DNA of 64,000 nucleotides from contig JACCGJ010019833.1 in the NCBI GenBank assembly GCA_013407085.1, forward strand, positions 1-64,000. Direction: 5' to 3'. A program made the position numbers and the translations under genes. Source of the stretch: Atriophallophorus winterbourni (taxonomy: Eukaryota; Platyhelminthes; Trematoda; Plagiorchiida; Microphallidae). A model generated the notes under the pieces. It did not search any database, was not told the origin of the DNA, and was given only the letters and a program-made list of their open reading frames with translations. Shown in pieces: positions 11,701-24,463 of the stretch. Position 1 is the first letter of the stretch. Every line of letters starts with the position of its first letter.

Positions 11701-14700
11701 AAGGATGATAATATATGAAATGTTATCTAACTGTTGAATAGGTCAATAATATTTTATAAGGCACTTCGAAGATAAAATTCCTGTTGTATACAAGCATATG
11801 AGACGAATAATTTGCACTTTCATTGACAAGCTTCCACTTCATTTTTCATCCCATGAAACTCAATGGTTATATAAAGAAAATACCGTTTCCGTCACCTGAG
11901 TGTGGTTTGTTCTTTGCCAACAGACGCTGCCCGAAACGTTCTCAGCCATCTTGCGTCTCATTGTGGAGCATGTTCCTTTCTCATTGACGAGTGTGATTGA
12001 ACTGTGCTCACTGAGTAATCGAACGCTCAAGGTGAGTGCACACTGATGCATTTTAACATTCACATTTCTTACTGAGATAATAACGATCACTTCAAATTAC
12101 TTCTGCGTACAATGAAATGTGTTTTCAATGAACGAGGTCTGATGCGTCAGTTGCGTCATAGCCTGAAGCAACCAAGCGCAAATTCCAATTGTTTGAAAGA
12201 TCGATACGTTTTGTCAAGAAGAAAAGTATTCGAAGAAACTGCTTATGGATGACGGTAACACGTGTAGCAAATTTTAATGTAGTTTCCAATAAAGTTTACT
12301 GAAAAGATTTATAGGTCAATTGAGCTGAATTATGGCTTCACAGTTGCCACTCCTCTCGAGCTTAATAACAATCCATTCAACCATTTGTCGTCGTAGCTCT
12401 GCGTGTTGAAACCAAGCCAAAATTTCCAGCCACATGGGAGAATAATATTAACCTCAATACATTTGGCGACAGGTTTGAAGTATCCGGATTTGAATCCCTG
12501 TTAACTCAGAGTGTCGCGCATTTTGAGCAAAGATAAAATACCTTTTTTCTTGATTACATCAATCAATACAATCATGTCTGAGAGCATCTCGTTGTATACG
12601 AGACTCATACGAGCGTTCACCACTTTGAACCAACTTTATAACAGAGATCAGAAGACAGCTTAATGCAGTTAGAAAAAGTAATTTTACGGTGTTTATCTAC
12701 AGTTTCTTTTGCAAGAATCGGTTTAGGTGATGATTCCACCAACTGGACAAGGCACTAGACTGTCGTCGTTATTTTCTCAACTGTTGTTAGCACCCTGGTT
12801 GTGGTAAAGATGGGGATCGTAACATTTCCTCATTTGCGCAACTGGGTGGGATTCAAACCTGGACCGTTCGATTGAAGGTCAAATGCCATATCCGTTATGC
12901 CACTGCAGCCCATAATTGGTGTGAGGATGTAAACTTGGCAAATTACTGTGTAGAGAGTATTGTAGAGTAGCGGGTGTCGTTCACCAACTTTGGGCAACTA
13001 ACAATTGTGCTATCAGCCACTGGTGAAGTCTCCTGTCCACACGGGACTTAAATTAGGGTTATGATAAAATAGATAGCCGAGGAACGTATCAGTTGGCTAA
13101 TTTTACCCATTTGGACAATGCAGGATTCGCAATTAATAATATCGCTGGGTTCGGTTTTGTTTGAAGCTGCCTTAGAAAGCAATTCATGATGTTAAATGAT
13201 AAAATCAATTTGACCAGATGATATTTTACCGAGGAAACCGTATTTCACGTTTACTATCATATTCACGATTGGTTGTTTTTCTCATTGAAGGAACGCACAA
13301 AAGTCCAACTAAGCAAGACGTTGGTGGAGTTGTTCTGGCAAGCCATCAAGTTCCGCATCAGTCTTCCAGATGAGAACTTGGTGAAATTGTTACAGGTAGG
13401 TTACCCCGAAAATGTGGTCCATTTTATCTATACTGGCCTGATTCGGAACCTCTGAAAATCAATGCGATTAAAAAGTGGCTTAATGGGTGAAAATGTGAGC
13501 TTATTAACCCACACTACACCTAAGATTCAAGCAATCAAATGAGATTTTTCTGGCGAAGGATGCTAATTAGTGCACCATTCTAATAGGAAAATGCGAATAG
13601 CGTTTGAGACACGGCGAAATATGAATGAATGTTAATACTACACGAGTGACAGTGGGTAGGGATTTCCCCAGGAAACTTCTAATGATTGAGTTCCGTCTGA
13701 ATAAACTGTGACTCAATCACCGCATAATGCAGAACACGAGCTCCATGTTTAAATGTGTTTATCTTCCGTGATAATTAGTCGGACACCATTGTTGTTCGTA
13801 AAATCATCTTGGCCTTCATCTTAACAGAGTCGATTTTTTAGTATTTGACAGAAGAAATCATTTAAGTCTTCCTTGGTGTCCATCGTGTTTATACTTCTTC
13901 ACAGCATTAGCGTATAGACATATTTGGATGACTTTTCCAGATCAGAACCTCTGAAAAGTAATGCAATTGAAATGTGGCTTCATGGGGAGGCACACGCTTA
14001 TATAACCTAACACGAAGCACACATAAGAGCCATATTATACGGACATGTCAATACTTACAGTGATGAACTTACAAAACTGTTGTTACGAATGTCAGAATTG
14101 TTGTGGGACGATATTCCTCTTTATAACCACATTGCGTGTAATATCGGATACCGAAAAACCGATATATATATATATATAATTATTTATATATATGTATATC
14201 TAGTTTCCCTCTATGGTAAAAAAATGTTTGGTGGGGGGGGGGGGTAAAGTTAATTGCTTTTTCAACCAAAAATCTTGAATCTTGAAACTGTGTTACGGGC
14301 ATCATTTGTTCTTACAACTTGAAACAAATAGTCAAACTGGATGACGACGTGATCACTTAGTCCCAGTGGACTTTCGTAAGCAACGTTCTTAAAGTCATGT
14401 TCATTGCTTGTCAGAACAAGATCTAAGCGTGAAGATAAATCGGTTTTTCAGTATCGGATATTACACGCAATGTGGTTATAAAGAGGAATATCGTCCCACA
14501 ACAATTCTGACATTCGTAACAACAGTTTTGTAAGTTCATCACTGTAAGTAATGACATGTCCGTATAATATGGCTCTTATGTGTGCTTCGTGTTAGGTTAT
14601 ATAATCGTGTGCCTCCCCATGAAGCCACATTTCAATTGCATTACTTTTCAGAGGTTCTGATCTGGAAAAGTCATCCAAATATGTCTATACGCTAATGCTG

Positions 14701-17700
14701 TGAAGAAGTATAAACACTCACATATTTGTTTAATCAAACACGGGCAAATGACGCGATTCCTACATATTGGAAACGTGGAAATACAGCATGGTTGAGACGG
14801 AATTATTATTTTTTATCTAATTTGCTGATAACACTGAATGATTGGACACAAGCGGTAGAAAAAGGGCCAGCAGTTTATGCCTGCTTCCTAGATATTTCTG
14901 AAGCATTTGATCTTGTAAACCATAGACTACTACTGCAGAAGCTTGAAAAGCATGGTATCAACGGAAAGTTATTGAATTGGCGAAATGACTACCTACACAG
15001 TTACATGTTGATGGTGTATTATCAAAACCAAATGCAGCAAATAGCGGCGTTCCCCAAGGTTTTGTTCTTGGTCCGATCCTCTTTCTGCTTTATGTCAACA
15101 AAATACCGGAACTTGTGCGATGTAACATTTTTTATTTGCGGACAACATAAAGATATGGAGTTGCATCTGTAGCCCAGAAGTCTGTCGCATATTACAAAAG
15201 ATCTTGATACGCTTCACAATTGGTCGTTGAAGAATAAAGTGCCATTTAACTTTAACAAATTAAGGGTCATCGAGTAGAGTTTACATACCATATAGGTCAA
15301 CATGCCTTTGAAAATTGCAGTGAAGAAAAAGATTTGGGTATCTGGATATGCTCCAGTTTAAAAGCCTCACTTCAAACTAACACTGTCTTTAAAAAAGCAA
15401 CACGTGTGGTCAATCTACTCAAAAGGGTATTTGGGAAACTTTCTCCGAGATATTCCCAAGGATCATGAATACATACTTAAGACCAGTCATGAAATATACT
15501 GTGCAGTCATAGTCTCCGTGGCTCAAGAAGGATGTAGAACTTATGCAGCGAATCTATCACCGCTCAACAAAACTAGTTCTCAGCATCAAAAACAAGCCTT
15601 ACAAATAAAGGATATCTCAACTGAATCTGTTTGACTTTCCCTATCGACGAATCACAGGAGACCTTATCCTACTTTAACAAATATTCCATACCCCAAACCA
15701 TCCCTTAACTCCGCAATGGACGTTCCCGAACCCGGCTGCAAATGGATGATGGTTGAGCGTGGAACTAACTAGCTCAACTTGTAAAAATGCTTCTAGCTAC
15801 AGATACGCCAACAAAAATACTAACAGACAACCCGAACTTGAGAGAAGATGGACCCCCAACTTGAAGGTGTATTACGTCGGACGGTAAAAGCCAGAATCAT
15901 CTGGAAGCCGTCAGTCTCATGGCCATCGTCTCCGCCAGAACCACTACTACCATCGCCACATTGAACGTCCTGACAATATATTAGACTGGGAGGACAATGC
16001 AAGTGGCCGCAGAGATAAGGAAGTATAATCACACCGTCTTAGGAACCAGCGAGTTAAGATGGATTGGTTCCGGGAATATGCGACTGAATTAATGTTGTAC
16101 TTGGGCTACACGCAGGAAGATGCCATACACACACAGTGGGTGGCCCTGATGCTTTCCAAGTCGTTAAAGAGAGCGCTCATTGGGTGGGCGGCGTACGGGC
16201 AACGGATCATGACAGCCTCATTCTATACAAAGAAGAAGAGGATAAACATGGACATAATCTAGTGCCACGCCCGAACGAACGAAAGTGAAGAGAAGTAGAA
16301 GGAGGATTTTTACAACTGGCTGTCATCCATCATCGTCATTGTAATGGGTGACTACAACGCAGTGACAACCGAGAGGATTAGGATATCATGGAGCAGTAAG
16401 GGCTGGTCGACATGAATGAGATCGATAAGAGATTCGGCGAACAATGCGCCACAAGCAATTGGGTCATCGGAGGAAGTGATTTTGATCCCTGAAGGATACA
16501 AAAGGCGACTTATGTGTCACCAGATCTGTCGACAGTAAAACAGATCGACCGCGTGTGCATAGTAAGAAAGTTTCGACACTCTACAAGATATACGCGACAA
16601 ACAAGGACCTGACGTTGCTTCCGACCATCATCTGATTGTCGTCAAGTTAAAGCTGAACTTGAAGAAAAACTGGATAAAGGAGTTCAGCCATCGACAGCGC
16701 TACACTATACTGAAAGAAAGTAGGAATGAAGAAGAGTTCAGAGTCAACCACTTTAACAAGTTCCAGTTCCTGGAAGGGCTTCTTATAAAAGAGTCGATTG
16801 AACAGAAGTGGCAGAAAGTGGAAGAAGCGGTGACCTCAACATGTCAAGAAGTACTGGGCCCCAAAACATACACACAGAAGGAATGGTTCTCAGCAAGGAC
16901 GCCGCGGAAGATTAAAGAAAGAAGAGAAATGAAAGCAATGGTGAACAACAGCAGAATGAAAGCATCCAAAGCAGAAGCACAATAAGAATATACAGAAGCA
17001 AATAGAATTGTCAAGCGGAGCGTCAGAGCAGACAAGCGGAACTACATAGAGACACTGACCATAGGAGAAGTAGCGCATTAGAACAACACCAAGGACCTGC
17101 TTTCCACCATTAAGAAACTATCAGAAAACATTGCCACGTCAGAAAGGCCAATGAGGAACAGAGATGGAAAAGCGATAGAAGACGAAGAAGGATTTATTTA
17201 CCAGACTAGCTCCTACAAACCCACCGAAAATATTGCCAGCTCAAAGCGATCTGCTATTCAGGTGCTGTGCACTCACGAGGGAAGAGAAAGAAAGAGAAGA
17301 AATTGAAAACGGCGAGGCTACAGGACCCGACAGCATCCCGGCAAATGCGCTGAAGGCGGACGTGAAGACCAGCTTGGAGCTCCTCCACCCACACTTTTGC
17401 AAGATGTGGAAAGAAGGCTACCTAATCAAACTTCCCAAGAAAGGCGACCTCAGTTCCTGCTCTAACTACCGAGGGATAACGCTGCTGTCTTTCGTGATCA
17501 ACAAGCTGGATTCCAAAAGGAGAGATCGTGCACGGACCAGAACGCAACCCTGCGCATCATTCTAGGACAGTCCATGGAGTGGAACTCGTCTCTGTACGAC
17601 AACTACTATGAGAAGGCGTTTGACAGTGTTAACAGACTGATCCTCTGGAGAATATTGAGGCACCACGGAGTACCAGAAAAGATCACTAACATCATCTGGA

Positions 17701-20700
17701 AGTCATATGAAAGGATGTTCTGCAGAATAGTGCATGATAGACAACTCACTGACACCTTCGAAGAGGGAAGAGCAAGGTGTTCAAGACCAACGCATCCAAC
17801 ACGTCACCCATCACAGTCACAGTTCAAGGCGAGGCACTGGAATAGATGAACACTTTCACTTATCACGGCGGTATCCTAGACAAGCTTGGAGGAATGCGGA
17901 CGTCATAACCCGCATCGGTAAAGTACGAGCAGCCTTCCATCAGCTGCAGAACATCTGGAGATTAAGTGAGATCAGCATTACCAGAATGAAGAAAATCCAG
18001 ATTTTCATCAATACCTGCCTCAAGAAGATCCTAAAGATTCGTAGGCCTGACAAGGTCAGCAATGAAGAATTGTGGCAACAAACGAAGCAGCAGCCTGTTG
18101 ACAAAGACATCCTTCAGAGACGCTGGTGATGACTTGGCCACTCCCTCAGCAAACCTGCATCAAACATCACCAGACAATCCATCACCAAGAACCCAGAATG
18201 GAACAGGAAGAGATAGCGGCCTAGAAATGCCTGGCACACAGACCTGGATGCTGACGCCAAGCAAATGGATAAGACGTAAGCACAGCCGGCGAAACACGCC
18301 CATAACCGTGATGCCCCGAGAGAGATGGTTGACGGCCTATGTCCCAGACAGGAACAAAGGCGGATGTAAGTTAGTAAACCATCCCTTACAGGATTTATTC
18401 ACGCAAAGGGATACGAGAGTCTATCGAACCCATGAATATATGCTGGCGGTACATCATTCTCGCCTGAATTGTAGAAGGTATTTTTATTCTGCCCGTGTCT
18501 GTTTCACTTGGAACAGTTTACGTTCTACCTTTGCTCACTTCACTAGATTGCATGACATTAAAACGAAATTAGACAAATTTTTCATTGAATTATTCGTCTC
18601 CCGAATACTTATATACCGTTTAATCTAACTGCTTATCTTGTTTTATACACGTACATTTTAATTTTTACAATCTTATAGACCATTAAAAACCTTGAATTAG
18701 TTAAAACCTGAGTCATCAATCAAACCATGAATCTCTCACGCGATTACATACGTGGAAATGACCAGCGATTTGGATGCTCACACCCATTTACACTCTACTC
18801 GTCCAAGTTTTGATTGAGACAGCTGCTCCTATAAGTGCTAATATAAAAATATAGCACAATAATAATTCTTATTAGATTGCAAACTCGAGGCATTCACATT
18901 AAACACTTGATTCTGGTCACCAATATAGGTCAAAATTGGTTTGTTATTTGATTTTTTTAAATTTGTAATGACGATGCTATCATCCAATTTTGTGTATTGA
19001 AGTTAAATATCCTTCCCCATTCATTCCATCAACTTATTCCACAATATTATACCTAGATCATCCTAAAAAACGAAATTTTTGCGCCTACTCATTCGGTGTA
19101 TTGTTCGTTGCAGTTCATTCTGATGGATGCCGGTGGAACGATGGAACCGAACCAAGTAGTCGAGGGGTTGACCGCCATGTTCAACCCACAGACGTATCAT
19201 TTGTTCTCTACCGGAGCGGCGGAATTAATGAAGCAACATCTGCCGGATTGCATTGCTTTTATTTCCGATGTGCACACGATGCACAAGGTGATTGGATTGA
19301 TTGATTGGAATAGACAAAAACGTTGTGTTTGAGCAAACAATTGTGCAATCCATTAAATTTTTGAGTGTACCTAAGCTATGGGGACATTCATATCAATTAA
19401 TGCAAGTAAATGTATAAGAAATAATACACTGTACTGCGAGAACGTTTCTCGTGGAAGACTATCTTAGGTTACTTACTAAGCGGACTTGATTGACCAACAC
19501 TGAATTCGATTTCAAATAGCAGGCAAGGTTATACCTAGATACTAAAATGAGTGCATTACGTGTATGTCTGTAAGGAATCGATGAAAATCACTATATTAAT
19601 GACTGACTTGTGTTTATTCGTTTCATTTCTAAAAACGTCATTCACGGGTAAGGATGCAAAATGACTTGATACAAATTCCTGCTTTCCTAATATGACGGTT
19701 TTTATAGGCGTTTATTGTAGAAATCATGCTTGCCCTCTCATAACATAATCCCAGACCATTTTATGCGGTTTTCACTTATCAGGAATAAGGATAGTAAGAT
19801 CAGAGCCGTTGTGATTTGAAACAGCGGAAGAACGCTCGAATTTTAAAGTCAACTTCGAATCAGGTTGGCAGAGACAGATTTGTTCAATCATGTTAACCGT
19901 GAGTACACATATTAGAATCAACTATTCGCTTCTATCGTGAAGTTCGAAACTTATTTTTGACGATCAAGACAGATATAAATCAGCATCTACGTGCGCATCG
20001 TATGCTCATATGATTGAGCAGGGTCAGCGATGCCAATGTTATTCAAAAGGAACTTTAGCGTATAATTTTGTCGTGAATGATACGATAACACAAAATGTGT
20101 TATTGAACATTAACAACCTTTCATTTTCCCATTTTAGGTGAAACAAGCACAGAAATTAGCTGTTCGGCTCAATATGACCAGCATTAGCCAGACAGGAGCC
20201 ACAGGAGTTTCTTCTGCAGGTGGCAATGGAATTTCACGGGCCAATACTGCAGCCACCTCCTCAAATTTATCTTCCACAGGTGGCTTGATCAGCAGCGGTG
20301 CTGGAGTGTTCTCATCCAATTCGGCAGGAATGAATGGGCATGGAGGGGCGAGCTTATCGGCATCAGTGTCGAGGAATACTGGTGGCGTGTCTGTATCCTC
20401 GATACCCAGTTTACACGAGGATGTTCTGGGAGCTCATCTCAAAGCTGGATTAGCACAATACGTATCGTTGGAATTATCTCGATCGAATAGTAATAGTGAT
20501 CAAGATGTCCTACCAATGCTCGCACCTGGCTTACTGACAGACATTCGACCGGCAAAAAGCACGGGATTCACGATACAAAACACACCGAATCACCGTCTCA
20601 AACCCCCAGTCATTCACACAAATCCACTGGGCTCAGCAAGTTCTGGAATGAACTCTGATACAGGAAGTCAAATTTTGAGTCCGGTTTTTGCTAGAAATTC

Positions 20701-23700
20701 CCGTTCTTCAGGAAGCAGCTCATCTAGACAAAGTGTCGACGGTACCAGTGTCGAACGAACAAGCATCAGAGGCAACGAAAATACGATTATTGTAATTACA
20801 CCATCTACTGATTCAAATCCCCCGGATTCCACTTCAACTGAAGTCAGAGCTTCATTGGTTTCAGAGCTGAAAACTGGTGTTGGGACCTCACGTACGCCAT
20901 CTCCAATTCCTTCGATTGCTTCAAGTTCGATAAGTGGAACAGAAACGGTTAGTGGTCCGACCGCTGGTGGATCAACGCCGGGAGCTCCATCTGTCAACGT
21001 TTCTCGTCTCGGACCACATAGCCACGTTACACTCACTCCGACATTTTCTCAAACATCTCAGAGTGATGCTCCAGTTCTGCATTTGTTTCCATGGTTGAAA
21101 TCCATTCCACCAGCCACACAAATGGGGTGAGACCCACTGGGAATATTTATTAAATATAATATCTTATTTATGCTTCAAATAACATGGAATGAGATCGTTT
21201 ATGATGATCGTTTTTCTGTAAAACACAATGGAATCTAAACTACATTTTAGCAGTGAAATAGAGAAATTTTTTTGAGTGCACGTTTGAATCTAATAAAATA
21301 CGGCGAGTAAGCTACTAATATCGTGATTCACATACACCTTGCAGTCCACGGGACTTTCTGATCATGGTTGAACGTGTTCGCACCCTGTCGTGGATACTGT
21401 TGGGGGCCACAATGAACATGGCGCTAACACGAGAGGCCACAGGACTGACGTGCCGTCCAATACCATTCACTCTGGTTCGCGCAGTGGCGGATCTGGTCAA
21501 AGCGTTACTCAGTAGCTTCCCAGAACAACAAAAAGTATGTTGGTTGCAATCGTAACCTGGCCATGTGATGGCTTGCTTGCCGAATGCTCGATTATGGTTT
21601 TCTTTTTTTGCAGCAATCGGTCACTGTCATGTCGTCACTCTACCACGCTTTTCTTCTGTGCCAAGTAAGTGGAATGACGTTTTTGAGTATTTTAGCTATC
21701 ATGGTAGTATGACATCATTCTGTGAAAAAATCGATTTTGGTTGATATGCTCAAGGTAAGTAGTTTCAGGAAGATTGACGAGCTACAAGTGAGTGAGCCAA
21801 ACGCCAAAAAGACTTATAATAATCCCCGGACCAATATGCAATGTGGTTTATCAACCGGAGCAAATGTTCAACAAGATACACGCAGTGTAGGTTTATAAGA
21901 ATAAAAGTCACCTTGTCTCGCTGCAGCAATACACCCAATATGGTAAAGAATACAGCATTACGGCGTGCTAAAATGGTTTTCAGTTGGCTGTAACTTCATT
22001 ACGAAAAACACCGATTTGATTCAAATCGAGCTAATAATGAAAAAGTAATCTTCTGTTGGTGAAATAAACCTCGTTGTATCGTTGATTTAAATAGAGTTAC
22101 TTAGGAACGACTGAACTGAATATATTCAAATTTATCGTTATTATTTATCCTTATTTTAGTTGTTATATTTTTCCTGTTTGGGCCTATAGGCCGATCTCAT
22201 AGGTTAGTTTGAATGTGGCTCTCAAAGTTAGTTTCCCGAAGATTGTTGGTATCCAATACTCGCTAGGTTATGGCAAGGAATTAGGAGTTAATGCATTTTA
22301 TCAAATTTACAATCGTGGGAAGGGGTTGTGTCACAAACCACACACGTTAAAGACGTACGTTTAAAGCATTATACAACTGTGGTCCCGGATTGAATGCATT
22401 ACGAAATTATAGCATCAAAAAAATCGGGGTAACTTACGTTTCCCTACAGGCACAACCGTTTCGTCAAAGTAAATATGGGACTATGCACAGAAAGCCCAAT
22501 AAAGCAGCAATATTTCTGCTAAATGGAACTTGCCATATTCATTTATGAACCACTACAGGCAACAATAATGCCAATACACGCCGCTGAGATCACATTAAAA
22601 GAACACAGTGGTATGCTTTTAGTGTAAGCTGTTTAAGGGTTTGTCATTTCCAAGTGAAGCCAAAGTCAAGCACCTCCTTCACACAGGTGCTTCGCAGCCT
22701 AGAAACATTTACTCACCATACAGTCGAATGCCAGATTGTGAGCGTGTGTTCTCACCAGGTTAATAGCTGCAGGCTGAACTTTCGTAACATAAATACAGCT
22801 TTTATAAAGGTTAAACATAAGATAAGTAATAAGTCGATAAAAGATGAGGATCAAGTGATTTAAACTTTTTAATTCTTGAATTGAAACCTAACATCACTTA
22901 AGTAATGTGTTGCTCACATCATCATCCCTTACACTTAATTCTAGAACGGAACCTTGTTTAAATTGAACTTACAATAACTTGCGGCATATATTTATACATT
23001 TACATTAAAGCTCTGGACGGTATATTGCGAGACCGCCGCAAGTTTTTCACCACCTCACTCGACACAACACAAGGCCGCAATGGCAACTGCGGTGGACTTT
23101 TGGACCAGAATAACGCCAACAGTCTTGCGCCTGCTTTCCATTTCAGAAGATGTAAGTCGGATGACCAATTGTATTTTTGAATCATTCATAGAATAAAGGC
23201 ACCCAAAATCCATCCAAGCGAACATAACATCACACAATGCCCAGAAAAACTCCTAATACCGTTTTCCATCTGGGGCGATTCAAACTGAACAAGTAACAAT
23301 GAAATGAAGAAATTGAAGTTAGAAATGTAAAAAGCGTCACATCACTCAATAAACAGCAAAATTAGCATGCGTTGTGCAGTTTAAAATATTTACAAACAAA
23401 ACAAAATCGAACCCTAAGCAAGTGCACCAGAAACTGCGTTTAAAATCCAAACTAGAAGAACACGAAATTTGCTGCTTATTATTTCAAGCGAACTTAAATA
23501 TTTCCTCGGCACACAATTGAACTAGATTGTAAACCCGGGATTCGTGAGGTATTAGCGCGTTTGTCATGCGCATTCAGTGACATTCAATTCAATTTTAATG
23601 GTCTAAAAAGCATATAGCTTGACGAAAACCACAGAATAATATGGGAATTACGAATAACATGGGTAGAAAAACGGGATTTGTTTGCTTACTAAGCAGTTCA

Positions 23701-24403
23701 GGAATCAAGTAAAAATCCATTGGACAGAAACTGTTTTCAAAGTTCAAAGCTTTTATGGTGTAAAATATATAGGTTCAAAGTTTGGATTGGTCAACATGAA
23801 ATTGTCCAAATTCGATTTGAATATATCCAAGTTGGGTGAATGTGCAACATTACAAGGTAGGCAGTTCCAGGTAAAGCATACACGTACAGAATAAAAGTAC
23901 CTTCGATAGTTTAGTCTTGAGTCGGGAATAAGTACTGTATAGTCGTGACTCCGGCTGGTTCTGGGTGGTAGTCGCGTGAATAGTTGATATAGATCAATGA
24001 ATTATCGCTGAGAAATCGTTGCTGCATCACTCCATTATATATTTGTGGCGGTCTGGGCAACTTGACAGTGGCATTCAAACTTTACATCTTGTTTGCCATT
24101 TCTCAACTGTTTCAACGCATGCGGATCCTGATCCTACCGGATAAGTACAAACAGTACGAAACCGGTCATGGAGTGCGTTGGCAATGGAAATGCATTCAAA
24201 TGCGAATATTTTGTTCGGGCTCATTGGTTTAACCCATCTACGCGTGTGGGCACATGCGATTAAACGGGTGCTTCATGCCAGCCTTATTTAACAGAGGACG
24301 TAACTACACATCCTATAGATTGTCATTAGTATAACATGAATATTATTCTCTGCTGTGGCGCTGAGCAGCCACTTTAACTCCAGCTGATTAAAACGGACGC
24401 TCC

Positions 24404-24463
<60 letters not shown>

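Noticed and set aside
20668..21036. Long antisense frame within UNC80 exon h
   Set aside because: Antisense shadow of the repetitive Ser-rich coding sequence.
22654..22863. Open frame between UNC80 exons j and k, tested as an extra exon
   Set aside because: Exons j and k already join in phase 0 and the family sequence is continuous across that junction.
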